Numbered from the stretch's first letter, positions 17,301-25,406 are shown. The stretch: DNA of 35,700 nt from an uncultured Bacteroidota bacterium (GCA_903834625.1 CAILJQ010000114.1:1-35700), one strand, 5' to 3'. The notes: generated by a model from the letters alone, not told the origin. Translations and numbers: made by a program.

Positions 17301-19576
17301 TTTATATTGGTGGTACCTTGTCCAGAATTAATTGTCCAACCTGCCGGAACGGTCCATCTGTATCCAACGGCGTTTGTAGTAGTTGTAGAGAGGGAATAGG
17401 TTTTTGAAGCACCCGAACAATTGTTATTTCCACCTGCACCACTTATGGTTCCCATGGTGCCAATTGCTCCAGCAGTACATTCATAAAATTGTGAAATGAA
17501 AATATCATCACCTAATGTGGAAGGTTGGGTTGCACCGCTAGTGCTGGCAAAACTTCCAACGCTTCCTGTAATCGCCGTAATGGTAATATCATTACTATTA
17601 CTTATTGTGATTCCTGACAAACCTTCACCAGATGTTCCCCCATAATAAGTGCCAAATATTTTAACCCCAAAGGTGTTGTATTTTAACAAGGCTAAATCAT
17701 AAATACCAGATAAATTTGGTTGAAACGAATTGGTAGTGCTGATTGTGGTTGTGCTGGTAGTTTCGAATACAAGGAAAACATTGCCTGAAGCATCGTTTTC
17801 AATTTTTGGTTTTATATCATTTCCTGTGCCCCCAACATATGTAGACCATTGCTTTCCGCCTGAGGCGTCAAATTTTGCCAGTATAATGTCATAGTTTCCA
17901 CCAAGTGTTGTTTGTTGCGCCAAGGGGGTTGCAATCCCCGTAGTGCTTGTAGTCATGCCAGTAACAAATAGGTTGCCGCTTGCATCTATAGATAAATTTG
18001 AACCATTTTCTTGAACATTACCTCCAAAATAGGTTGCCCACTGCCTAACACCTGAAGAATTAAATTTAACAATTGCTAAATCAATTCCTCCGGCTAAAGT
18101 GGTTTGACTTGCCCCTGTTGTTGCAACACCACTTGCACTAGTAGTATAAAAGGATAAGTAAACATTTCCAGATGCATCAATTGCGGCAGATGATTTATCC
18201 TCGGAAGACGCCCCTCCGTAATAGGTTGCCCACTGCTTTTGTCCTATTGAGTTTATCTTAACTAAAAATATGTCTAATCCTCCCAATAAAGCAGTTTGAT
18301 GGGATCCAGTTGTGGCGATTCCAGCAAAACTTAATGTTGATCCTGATACGTATATGTTACCTGAATTATCCGAATTAATTGAGTAATTATATTCTGAATT
18401 TGTACCGCCAAAATAAGTTGACCAAACTCTGGAGCCTCCGCTATTGAAATTGGCAATTATGAGATCAGAACCCCCTGCACCACTTGTTTGAAAAGCCCCT
18501 GTGGTGCTCAGTCCTGATGAAGATTCAGTAGAACCAGAAAAACATATTGTACCATTAGCCATAGTTGTAATGGCAGGATAAATTTCTACCGATGCACCAC
18601 CAAAATAGGTGCACCAATTTCTCGAACCATTGGAGGCCATTTTAAGAATAAAAAAATCGTCGTTTGCATTGTATGTATTTTGGAACGCGCCTGCTGTTGC
18701 AATTTGTGAGGAGCTATTTGTGGTGCCAGATAGATAAATATTACCTAAGCCATCTGCTTTTAAACATGGATAGTTTTCACTACCAGACCCTCCAAAATAA
18801 TCACCCCATCTTCTTACAGGTGTTGGGTCTATTACCAAAATTTCATTAGTCTTTATCTCCTTGGATGTTTCGAACCCATAGGTATTTTCCCCTTGCACTC
18901 TAAAATTTACCGCAATCATTTGCTGTTTGCCATTTGTTTCTGTCCAACTGGCAGGAATCTTTTCAATCAATTCTCCAGAAGAAGTGATGAACTTAATGCC
19001 ATTTTTAGTGAGCGCATTTTGTGCCCCTAAAAAGCGCATCAATATTTGTTTATAATCTGCCCCAGGATGAACAATAAAATTGTATTTGAATTCTTGTTTT
19101 TCGTCGAGTAAATACTCTATATCAATACCTGGGTAAATATTCTCTGCTACTACTTTGTTATAATGGTATACACCCTCTACGCCTTCAGGTTTATTGGGTA
19201 CATTAAAGTAATTAAAATAATCTTCTGATTTGCCTTCTGTATGCCATATTGCGCTGGGATTGCTGTTTACCAATTCAATATCAACTCGGTGATATTGATA
19301 GGTTACTTTAACTTGTTTCCCCTCTTGTTTTTCTTTCTTCAACGTATAGGTGTCATAGCTAAAACCGCTGGCACGTAATTGTACATTCAAGCCATTTCTA
19401 TTGAGCAAGTATTTTACCTTGGTATTGGGCTCATATTGGGTAGTAAGAATCTGTCCTTTGTTTTCAATAAATCCTTGTTTCTGACTTGCAGCAAATGCGC
19501 TATTTTTTGGAAGTGGGTTGGCAATTGTTCCTTTTACAAATGCCAATAGTAGTATGATTAAAATGTGTTTTCTCAT
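14321..19576 (-). CDS. Giant T9SS cargo: SBBP repeats, PKD-like domains, sorting tail
   Basis: A 1751-residue secreted surface protein. Order of parts: signal peptide (ILIILLLAFVKGTIA, residues 5-19); a DUF7948-type N-terminal domain with QKQGFIENKGQI and a YHYNKVVAENIYPGIDIEY stretch (about 32-250); seven SBBP propeller repeats starting at residues 257, 321, 385, 449, 513, 577 and 641, each opening with W/F-x-x-Y-x-G-G; eleven PKD-like domains (about 705-1655), each with a Y-x-W-x-x-P core such as YRWTVPAGW or YNWVLPSGW and usually a cysteine pair; and a type A T9SS sorting domain (about 1659-1751) with CYPQPANHSF, KIELFDLLGQQI and LPEGVYLLQL. The tail marks it for export through the T9SS, whose SprA channel is encoded at 1-3127. 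Fifth gene of the six-gene unit. It probably acts at the cell surface, for example in adhesion; the ligand is unknown. Confidence 0.95.
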   Translation of the reverse strand: MRKHILIILLLAFVKGTIANPLPKNSAFAASQKQGFIENKGQILTTQYEPNTKVKYLLNRNGLNVQLRASGFSYDTYTLKKEKQEGKQVKVTYQYHRVDIELVNSNPSAIWHTEGKSEDYFNYFNVPNKPEGVEGVYHYNKVVAENIYPGIDIEYLLDEKQEFKYNFIVHPGADYKQILMRFLGAQNALTKNGIKFITSSGELIEKIPASWTETNGKQQMIAVNFRVQGENTYGFETSKEIKTNEILVIDPTPVRRWGDYFGGSGSENYPCLKADGLGNIYLSGTTNSSSQIATAGAFQNTYNANDDFFILKMASNGSRNWCTYFGGASVEIYPAITTMANGTICFSGSTESSSGLSTTGAFQTSGAGGSDLIIANFNSGGSRVWSTYFGGTNSEYNYSINSDNSGNIYVSGSTLSFAGIATTGSHQTALLGGLDIFLVKINSIGQKQWATYYGGASSEDKSSAAIDASGNVYLSFYTTSASGVATTGASQTTLAGGIDLAIVKFNSSGVRQWATYFGGNVQENGSNLSIDASGNLFVTGMTTSTTGIATPLAQQTTLGGNYDIILAKFDASGGKQWSTYVGGTGNDIKPKIENDASGNVFLVFETTSTTTISTTNSFQPNLSGIYDLALLKYNTFGVKIFGTYYGGTSGEGLSGITISNSNDITITAITGSVGSFASTSGATQPSTLGDDIFISQFYECTAGAIGTMGTISGAGGNNNCSGASKTYSLSTTTTNAVGYRWTVPAGWTINSGQGTTNINVTTVGTGTLSVKAYNSCGDSSTAATLAVTVNAIPSTPSAITGAAIVCHNAGSAFSVTNVAGLSYNWVLPNTWSGTSATNSINVTPNIYGKASDTIRVRAYSTALGCYSLYQWKKVDCSIAPTLPSLTTFNNPVCRNVANTFAVDSLPGATSYTWTFPTGWTLGTPSNGKSIIVTPGTTAIAGNLTVRGTSATCGTGVLLTQAILAPVTAPSQPGIISGPSSICANGTGTYTISAVSGANSYLWQVPLGWSITSGQGTTSVNIIAGTSSGAITVNALNGGNNSCSSVPRTLNLSVITAPATPNITTYPSQVCKSSSYTMGATAISGATSYSWTLPSGFTVNSNNSVTSNITNLFTGTNIAATNTVELRANNGTCASAPAIIYISGNNNLPSLTGNITGSASLCAYSTQTYSVNADANALSYNWVFPSGWSVTGGNGTNAVTAQASTNTGLVEVTAVNGVCWSNKLTLAITTVNPAPLQPGTISYSGNLCSGKSTTFSVSTVSGASTYNWVLPSGWSGSSTTNSISVTPGAADTLRISASNGSCTSPVRKQFMNIIPTPTEPSSISGVNNICVNNTSTFTIPRQSNASSYVWTYPSPGYTPIGITNDTFLTVNIGSSALNGNITVAANKLGCSSTAKTLGLIVNSNIPNMPGSITGSPGVCIGSTHEFSITPVSNASSYLWSFPNGWSVVSGQNTTNIVLSPSAATGIVSVKAISGFCSSQPSNFAVNYAGIPPEAPKITGDSTPCVNSTIGFEASYVLNGTIYEWKAPTGWTINQPGNRTTNILIGSPSGAIQVKVSNAFCSSKYTTMNVVAKTPPTPSSIEGESFVKSFTIRDYSVQNIQGTSFFWEVPTDWVLLSGNYSNKISVLTGSSSGTIRVSANNECGNGTEVMKPVYSSVAAGIKETKIAQNFLCYPQPANHSFTLSFVANRDLEDAKIELFDLLGQQINTIYTGKLSRGNTYENNIDASYLPEGVYLLQLSDMKNKQTIKIIIHH

Positions 19577-19585
19577 GTGGCATAT

Positions 19586-20557
19586 TTATTTAGATACAAA
19601 AAAATCGTTCAATTCATCAGCGTCATTTCCAGTGCCTACATAGGCCTTGCCTCCAAATGTGAAAGCTACTGCACCATACCTTGCCCCAGTATTAATCTGC
19701 GGGGCCAATTTCCATTGATTGGTTAAGGCATTGTATTCATAAAAATCTTTCATTACTCCAGCCACAGGGTTCCAACCTGTTCCTACATAACCTCTTTTTT
19801 CAAAGGCAAAGGCTACAGCATCGTCTCTCACATACCCAGGTAGATCGGGTATCCTATCCCAAGTGTTTTTGCTTGGGTCAAATGCATAAAAGTCTTTCAA
19901 ATAATAGGTGCCATCAAAACCTGTTCCTACATAAGCTTTGTTATTTAATACAAATACGGCTGCATCTGTTCTTCCTCCTCCTGGCATATCTGCCATTTTT
20001 TTCCAAGTGTTTAAAGCCGGATTGAATTCATAAAGGTCTCTAAAGTACCCACTCACACCTCTCCCCAATCCTACATAAACTTTAGTACCAATTGTAAAAG
20101 AAATGCAATTGCTTCTTGCCTCAACAGGAATATTGCTAATTGTGCTCCATGAACCAGTGGGTGTTTTCGACCAAATAACATTATTGTAGTTCAAATCAGC
20201 TAGACCAAATCCATAATACAATTTTCCTTGCGCCAAAAATGAAATGGCCCCTGAAAGAAATTGAGGAGCTGTTGCAGTTAATAGAGTGAGTTTGCGTGTA
20301 GGGGGTTTTACTTCCCAAATTTCTAAATTGGTAAAGGTTCCAGGCTCACCACCTCCTATAATAAAAACACTCTCCTCGTTATAACTCACGGTGGCATTGC
20401 TTCTTTCCTTAAAAGGAATATTCAATTGGGATGAGCTGAATATACATTGCTCCCAAGCAGATACCCTATCCATATTGGAGGCTCCAACAGGTTGAGGGAT
20501 TTCTTCCTTACAAGAAAAGAATAAACTAAGGGTAATAAGTAAAATATAAATTCTCAT
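19586..20557 (-). CDS. Kelch-repeat lipoprotein
   Basis: A 323-residue protein with a lipoprotein signal: a hydrophobic stretch IYILLITLSLFF followed by S-C16-K-E-E. A lysine and two acidic residues directly after the lipid-modified cysteine resemble the surface export signal described for Bacteroidota lipoproteins, so it may be displayed outside the outer membrane. The body contains about six Kelch units; four late ones repeat the pattern YVG-G followed by DFY-FDPS-NTW and are clearly visible (LYEFNPALNTWKKM, FYAFDPSKNTWDRI, FYEYNALTNQWKLA). Kelch units build a beta-propeller used for protein or glycan binding. It starts four bases after the upstream gene ends and is nine bases from the next, so it belongs to the six-gene unit. 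The partner is unknown. Confidence 0.9.
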   Translation of the reverse strand: MRIYILLITLSLFFSCKEEIPQPVGASNMDRVSAWEQCIFSSSQLNIPFKERSNATVSYNEESVFIIGGGEPGTFTNLEIWEVKPPTRKLTLLTATAPQFLSGAISFLAQGKLYYGFGLADLNYNNVIWSKTPTGSWSTISNIPVEARSNCISFTIGTKVYVGLGRGVSGYFRDLYEFNPALNTWKKMADMPGGGRTDAAVFVLNNKAYVGTGFDGTYYLKDFYAFDPSKNTWDRIPDLPGYVRDDAVAFAFEKRGYVGTGWNPVAGVMKDFYEYNALTNQWKLAPQINTGARYGAVAFTFGGKAYVGTGNDADELNDFFVSK

Positions 20558-20561
20558 AACG

Positions 20562-21425
20562 CTATTTAAGTTTAAACCCTACTCCTGCAGAGAAATTCAA
20601 GTAACTGAAATTGATGTTCTGAAGTCCCAAAGTGAAGACATATTTATTTTTAATAAATGCCACAACACCTACCTCGGTTTGTAATCCAGCCGCGCTGGTT
20701 TCTTTTACCCTAACATAGCCGTTTTCTTGGGGTTCATCCAGTTCATTATAAGAGGCGTAATCCCAATAAACATTGTGCATACCAAAGCCACCACCACCAT
20801 AGAAATAAATGATGGGAGAGAACTTGTGCAAGTACCCGGCACTTACCATGAGGTTTGATATTTTTTGTTTGTCACCTATTACCCAATAGTTATTTGAACT
20901 AAAATTGGTAATGCCATTTGCATCGGCTACGTAATCTCCTTTGGCAAATGTGAAATTGGTTTGAAGTTTAACGTAATAGCCTTTATGTTTTCGGTAACCA
21001 TACATTATACCAACAGGCGTTTTTCCTGAAAATTGGTATGCTAAGAATCTAACGGGAGTAACTGGTAATCTCTCTGTTTCTAGCCTTACTTGAAAAACTA
21101 CTTTCCCTACTAGGTCGTCTACATCTTTATAAATTTCCCATTCAATTTTTAGGGTTCCAGTTGGCATCCTTTTTAAAAGCCCCACATCTCCTGTTACATA
21201 TTTAAGCGGACCAATAAATGTACTTCCTCCGTCTAAACTCAACCACAAACTACTTTGATATTTTATTTCATCAGAAACAGGTGTAATGGAATAGCTAACA
21301 GTAATTTTAGTTTGATCACTTGATAAGGTAAACCTTACATCTTTTACCTTTTGTGCGCTTAATGGTTTTACCCCAACTATAATAAGTAGTAGAGCCAACA
21401 ATTTAAATAACCTTTTGTCTATCAT
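20562..21425 (-). CDS. Exported outer-membrane barrel-like protein with Ig-like N-terminus
   Basis: From the ATG at 21423-21425 this 287-residue protein has a signal peptide (RLFKLLALLLIIVGVKPLSAQ). Its first hundred mature residues look like an Ig-like sandwich: VRFTLSSDQTKITVSYSI, LWLSLDGGSTF and TLKIEWEIYKDV are the main strands. The second half, with GIMYGYRKHKGYYVKL, YGGGGFGMHNVYW and NFSAGVGFKLK at the very C-terminus, has the alternating pattern and end expected of a small outer-membrane beta-barrel. The Ig-like-plus-barrel arrangement suggests an anchor with a periplasmic domain. It lies third in the six-gene unit: 14 bases from the caspase gene stop and 4 bases from the Kelch gene. 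A TTG two codons upstream is possible but unnecessary. Function unknown. Confidence 0.8.
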   Translation of the reverse strand: MIDKRLFKLLALLLIIVGVKPLSAQKVKDVRFTLSSDQTKITVSYSITPVSDEIKYQSSLWLSLDGGSTFIGPLKYVTGDVGLLKRMPTGTLKIEWEIYKDVDDLVGKVVFQVRLETERLPVTPVRFLAYQFSGKTPVGIMYGYRKHKGYYVKLQTNFTFAKGDYVADANGITNFSSNNYWVIGDKQKISNLMVSAGYLHKFSPIIYFYGGGGFGMHNVYWDYASYNELDEPQENGYVRVKETSAAGLQTEVGVVAFIKNKYVFTLGLQNINFSYLNFSAGVGFKLK

Positions 21426-21439
21426 GTTCAAGTGCTGTT

Positions 21440-23197
21440 TTAATACTCGGTAAGAACCATACTTGGATCGCCAAAGAATACGGGTGTTTGGGTTTTACCC
21501 GATGATATTTTTTTTGCCAAATCATTCACATTTAACAATAAATAATTTTGCAATTCACCTGCTGTAATTTTCTTGTCTTTGTTGCTGTCTGCTTCTCCTT
21601 GTAATCCTACACACAAGAAATAGGTATACAATCCAGATTGTGATCCATCAAAACCAAGCGATGTTTCTTCATTGGAAGAAGAAGTAAATACCCTAAAGTT
21701 TTCATTGGTTTCCCAAGGTCTCACTGAGGCAGGTTTTACCTTTATTCCTAATGCTTTTGTACCTGTTAAATTCTCATTTGCTCTAGTTGACCCACTAAAA
21801 CAAGCATCCATTATCACAGTCACGCTTCTTGCATTGAGTTTGTTCAACGATTCATAAAAATTGTTAATGCTATATCCAGTCTCTCTTAAGAAATTGATGT
21901 CTCCATCAGATGGAAATAAATATACTTCTGCTCCATCTCTATCTGGCACGCCATGACCAGAGTAATACACAAACAAATCTGTTTTACCTTGCTCAATCAT
22001 GGTGCTTAATTTCCCTATACTGGGGTCAAACTTTTGCTTAAAAAATAAGCCTGCAACCTCTTGGTTGGTGAAAGTAATTACCTCTTCAACACCTAGCGTA
22101 TTCTTAAAGTATTTTTGCATCAACTCTGCGTCGTGAGCGGCATAGGGCGCTTTTGGTAAATTGGTATAATTCTCAACGCCTATAACAATGGCAATAGATT
22201 TGCTTCTTTTGTTTTTGCCCAAGGCGGGTGTTTCAATGTTCTTTATATTGCTTTTATTAACCGTAAATTTTTCTGACTTATACTCTATCCTAGCCACTTG
22301 TTTTTGAATTTGTGCCATATCTGCCTTTACAGATAGCACTGCTGGTTTTGGAGCCCTTTTTTCCAGCTCCAATGGGATTTGAAATTCCTTTAAATTGCCA
22401 TAATTCTTCCGCTCGGTAACGGTTAAAAATATTGGAAGTTTACCGCTTGATTTTACACGGTTATTCGGACTAATGGTTACCCAAATTTCTTTGGTCTCAC
22501 CAATTTTGATATCACCAAGCTGACCATTACCATTTTCGATATAAATATTTTGATCACTGGTAGTTACAATGTATTGGGCATCTAAGGCCAAATTCTGACC
22601 AATGTTTTGAATAACCAATTTGGCTTTAATTTGCTCTCCAGCTTGCAAAATACCATCTTTTACTTTTGCCATTGTGCCATCTCCTTGGTCAAAAATGTCC
22701 ATACCAGAGAATACAATTTTTGAAGGGATGTATTGGTAAGTATTAACAACAAGTAAGGCAGGATCCATATCATACCCAAAATGCTCGGTAATGTGTAATT
22801 GCATTTTGTGTTCGTTCGTCTTAATATGAAATCCAGCATGAATTTTCATTTCAACCACTTTGGTTTCATTTGGCTTTACCAATCTAACCAACTTGTCTTG
22901 TTCTATAGATAATTCCGGGTCGGTAACATTTGACTTTAAACTAATCTGTAAACCTTGTGCTGGTCCACTTCCATCGTTTCTAAGCGTTAAAATGAGTCGG
23001 GCATTTTCCTCTGCCTCTAATAGTCCATTGGCATTATCATCTACAAATTGCAACTCAACAAAAATATTAGGTGGTAAACCTCTTATATAAGGCTTGCTTA
23101 GGTTTAACTCTTTGCTTGCACTATTTCCGGTAGTTTGCGCTTGAAGTGCAAATAGCTTAGCGCATAATAAAACAAATAGAATAATATATTTTTTCAT
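21440..23197 (-). CDS. Exported caspase-family (C14) peptidase with CARDB-like domains
   Basis: A 585-residue protein with signal peptide (IILFVLLCAKLFALQAQ). Two CARDB-like sandwich domains follow (about 45-150 and 160-290; for example ARLILTLRNDGSGPAQGLQISL and AKLVIQNIGQNLALDAQY). The C14 domain begins near SIAIVIGVENYTNLPKAPYAAHDAEL and contains the catalytic dyad His415 (YYSGHGVP) and Cys466 (MDACFSGS), both intact. Near the end, residues 537-548 (D-S-N-K-D-K-K-I-T-A-G-E) match an EF-hand-type calcium loop, and residues 53-64 form a second similar loop. Caspase-like peptidases of this class usually cut after basic or acidic residues and some need calcium. The presence of an export signal implies envelope action. 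It is second in the six-gene unit, nine bases after the DUF4384-like gene. The substrate is unknown; the neighbouring exported proteins are candidates. Confidence 0.93.
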   Translation of the reverse strand: MKKYIILFVLLCAKLFALQAQTTGNSASKELNLSKPYIRGLPPNIFVELQFVDDNANGLLEAEENARLILTLRNDGSGPAQGLQISLKSNVTDPELSIEQDKLVRLVKPNETKVVEMKIHAGFHIKTNEHKMQLHITEHFGYDMDPALLVVNTYQYIPSKIVFSGMDIFDQGDGTMAKVKDGILQAGEQIKAKLVIQNIGQNLALDAQYIVTTSDQNIYIENGNGQLGDIKIGETKEIWVTISPNNRVKSSGKLPIFLTVTERKNYGNLKEFQIPLELEKRAPKPAVLSVKADMAQIQKQVARIEYKSEKFTVNKSNIKNIETPALGKNKRSKSIAIVIGVENYTNLPKAPYAAHDAELMQKYFKNTLGVEEVITFTNQEVAGLFFKQKFDPSIGKLSTMIEQGKTDLFVYYSGHGVPDRDGAEVYLFPSDGDINFLRETGYSINNFYESLNKLNARSVTVIMDACFSGSTRANENLTGTKALGIKVKPASVRPWETNENFRVFTSSSNEETSLGFDGSQSGLYTYFLCVGLQGEADSNKDKKITAGELQNYLLLNVNDLAKKISSGKTQTPVFFGDPSMVLTEY

Positions 23198-23206
23198 AAG
23201 AAGGTA

Positions 23207-24184
23207 TTATGGGATTATGCTGATAACAGTGCTTTCTAATTGAATTTCTTTTTCTGCCATGCGCAGTTTTTGCAGCCATCGCTGGAAGTCTTCACTGCTT
23301 AAACTCAATGGGATTTCTAACTGCTGCCTATTAGTAGTTTCTTGCTGTTGTAGGAGTGGTTTTCCTATTTCTACTTTGGGCCTATACAAAACAAATATTT
23401 TACTTATCTCCGGTGTTTCTGGTTTGCTGAGGTAAAACACAAACTCATCTACTTTTACTTTAGGTATGGAACCAGCATTTGAAGGATCAAAAAAGATGTA
23501 TTTTTTGTCGGCTTGAACCGGATAGGAACCAAGCATTTTATCAACCTTGTAAGGTAGCATGCGAAAAGTGGTTTTTTCCTCTGGCACGTCGCAGAATACA
23601 GCAATATAGCCATCCTCAGGTGCTGTAAATTCTAAATAAATTGATTGTTTGTCGTTAAATGTATTCGTTTTGCATTGTGTTTCTGGGCAGCTCAATACAT
23701 AACTTTTGAAGTTAACGGGTACCTCTTTAATCTCTCTTATTTTCCCAACAACCTTTACCTCCATCCACCAGCTGTCTTCCTCAAACAATTTTTCTATACT
23801 AGGTGGTTTTATGTCTTCAATCCATTCACCATTTACCATGGTTTCTGCCATCATGTTGAATACATTTTTACTCTCGCTGCTGGTTCCAGTTCTTTCGTTT
23901 TTAATGTAGGTACTATTGCCTTGGATAACAGTAACGCCAAAGGCATTTTCAATGGCGTTTATCCTTGCCCTTTCTATGCAAATCTTTTCTGCATCTAATT
24001 CGCTCATCGACTTTTCGATGCGCATTTTATACTCACCTGATTCGGTAACTATTTTTTGGGCATTAACCCATTGATTTGGGAATGTTACTAAAAACAGAAG
24101 GAGAACAATCCAGCGTTTCGGCTCTTTATTTTGTTTGAACCCAAATAAGGCGGCTGTTGTTGGCCAATAATATTGAAGATTCAT
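23207..24184 (-). CDS. Exported LPP20-like / DUF4384-like protein
   Basis: The first gene of the six-gene unit. From ATG 24182-24184 the product is 325 residues with a hydrophobic export segment (WIVLLLFLVTFPNQWVNAQ). Next comes an LPP20/FlgT-N-like region (SMSELDAEKICIERARINAIENAFGV, then WMEVKVVGKIREI), followed by a segment whose wording IYLEFTAPEDGYIAVFCDVPEEKTTFRMLPY and closing FQRWLQKLRMAEKEIQLESTVISI resembles DUF4384, a domain frequently found with caspase-family proteins. An ATG at 24256 would add 24 residues, but that reading runs through the inverted-repeat leader and gives a very long region before the export segment, so 24184 is preferred. It lies nine bases before the caspase gene. 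Domain calls are by eye; role unknown, plausibly an accessory of the caspase protein. Confidence 0.8.
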   Translation of the reverse strand: MNLQYYWPTTAALFGFKQNKEPKRWIVLLLFLVTFPNQWVNAQKIVTESGEYKMRIEKSMSELDAEKICIERARINAIENAFGVTVIQGNSTYIKNERTGTSSESKNVFNMMAETMVNGEWIEDIKPPSIEKLFEEDSWWMEVKVVGKIREIKEVPVNFKSYVLSCPETQCKTNTFNDKQSIYLEFTAPEDGYIAVFCDVPEEKTTFRMLPYKVDKMLGSYPVQADKKYIFFDPSNAGSIPKVKVDEFVFYLSKPETPEISKIFVLYRPKVEIGKPLLQQQETTNRQQLEIPLSLSSEDFQRWLQKLRMAEKEIQLESTVISIIP

Positions 24185-24202
24185 AGTTAAGGTATAATGG
24201 CC

Positions 24203-24276
24203 AAGTACCTTACTACGTTTTTTCGTGGTAAAAGGAGAAATGATATAGGTCAACATCTCCTTATATTAAGGTACTT
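24203..24276 (-). promoter_or_regulatory. Structured leader upstream of the six-gene unit
   Basis: Read on the minus strand, AAGTACCTTA (24276-24267) pairs perfectly with TAAGGTACTT (24212-24203), enclosing two smaller hairpins: AAGGAGA with TCTCCTT, and CCACG with CGTAG around an A6 loop (one C-A mismatch). The three stems form a compact three-way junction ending 19 bases before the preferred start at 24184. A leader controlling translation or transcription of the unit is a reasonable reading. I do not recognise a known riboswitch, and it does not have a tRNA T-loop. Confidence 0.5.
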
Positions 24277-24407
24277 AGCATTTATACAAGTATCCTTAAA
24301 TAGAATTTGGGAATGAACGCTAATTAATGATTAGCTTAGCTGTAATGAGGAATTATCTCGCTCACTATTTTTAGGTATAAAATATTTGAATTTCCCCGAA
24401 GGCCTAC

Positions 24408-25277
24408 TTAGGCTTCAGTCTTGGGCAACGGATTTTTCATCATCACATGCAGTAACTGATTCAATTTACTTTTAAGTTCAGTTCTATTTACAATCATGTC
24501 TAAGAATCCATGCTCCAAAACAAACTCAGAACTTTGGAATCCTTTTGGCAAATCTTTTCCTATGGTTTCACGAATTACACGCGGTCCGGCAAAACCAATC
24601 AATGCTTCAGGCTCTGCGATATTTACATCTCCTAACATGGCAAAACTTGCAGTTACACCACCTGTTGTTGGATCGGTTAATAATGAAATATAAGGAATAC
24701 CTGCTTTGCCTAATAAGGCAAGTTTAGCAGATGTTTTGGCCATTTGCATTAAAGAGAAGGCTGCTTCCATCATCCTTGCTCCACCCGATTTAGAGATAAT
24801 GAGCAATGGAATTCTATTTTCCCTTGCATAATCAATGGCACGTGCAATTTTTTCACCTACCACAGATCCCATACTTCCTCCAATAAATCCAAAGTCCATG
24901 CAGGCAACAACCAATTTCATATCGGTATCCAAATTGCCTACCGCAACGCGCATCGCATCTGTCATGCCGCTCTTTTCTTGCGACTCTTTCAATCGTTTGC
25001 TATATTCCTTTGTGTCTTTGAAATGCAAAGGATCGCTGGGCATAATGTTTTCAAAAAGTTCAACAAAGTCCTCACCAAAGAGAATTTCAAAATACTCATG
25101 TGAACCAACTTTGTCGTGGTAATTGCAATTCGGACAAACATATGCATTGTGCATGTGGTCTTCTGTGAGAAAGGTCTTTTTGCACCTACTGCACTTATGC
25201 CATAATCCATCTGGCACAGATTTCTTTTCAGATGTTAGGGTTGTAATACCCTCTTTTACACGCTTATACCAACTCAT
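24408..25277 (-). CDS. accD: Acetyl-CoA carboxylase carboxyltransferase subunit beta
   Basis: AccD with AccA transfers the carboxyl group from biotin to acetyl-CoA, making malonyl-CoA for fatty acid synthesis in the cytoplasm. The 289-residue product has the N-terminal zinc ribbon (C29-x-x-C32 and C48-x-x-C51) and the carboxyltransferase core with SKSGGARMMEAAFSLMQMAKT (about 163-183) and the conserved LTDPTTGGVTASFAMLGDV and FAGPRVI stretches. Length is normal. accA is not in the window. It is separated from the aldolase gene by a terminator and from the caspase-type unit by 223 bases. Certain. Confidence 0.97.
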   Translation of the reverse strand: MSWYKRVKEGITTLTSEKKSVPDGLWHKCSRCKKTFLTEDHMHNAYVCPNCNYHDKVGSHEYFEILFGEDFVELFENIMPSDPLHFKDTKEYSKRLKESQEKSGMTDAMRVAVGNLDTDMKLVVACMDFGFIGGSMGSVVGEKIARAIDYARENRIPLLIISKSGGARMMEAAFSLMQMAKTSAKLALLGKAGIPYISLLTDPTTGGVTASFAMLGDVNIAEPEALIGFAGPRVIRETIGKDLPKGFQSSEFVLEHGFLDMIVNRTELKSKLNQLLHVMMKNPLPKTEA

Positions 25278-25406
25278 TGCAATTTTCTATGAGGTTCGAA
25301 ATAAACACATACCCCTAAAAATACCAAGAGAAATAACATAAGTTGCAGTAAAACAGGGTTATAGCAAATCCTTTTTGGTTCAAACCGAAACCAAATACAA
25401 AAAGAA

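Noticed and set aside
24203-24276. Possible tRNA, since the 74-base element has a long terminal stem
   Set aside because: No T-loop or D-loop consensus and no anticodon arm of the right spacing on either strand.
24319-24335. Hairpin GCTAAT/ATTAGC downstream of accD
   Set aside because: Six-base stem and no T tract; not convincing as the accD terminator.
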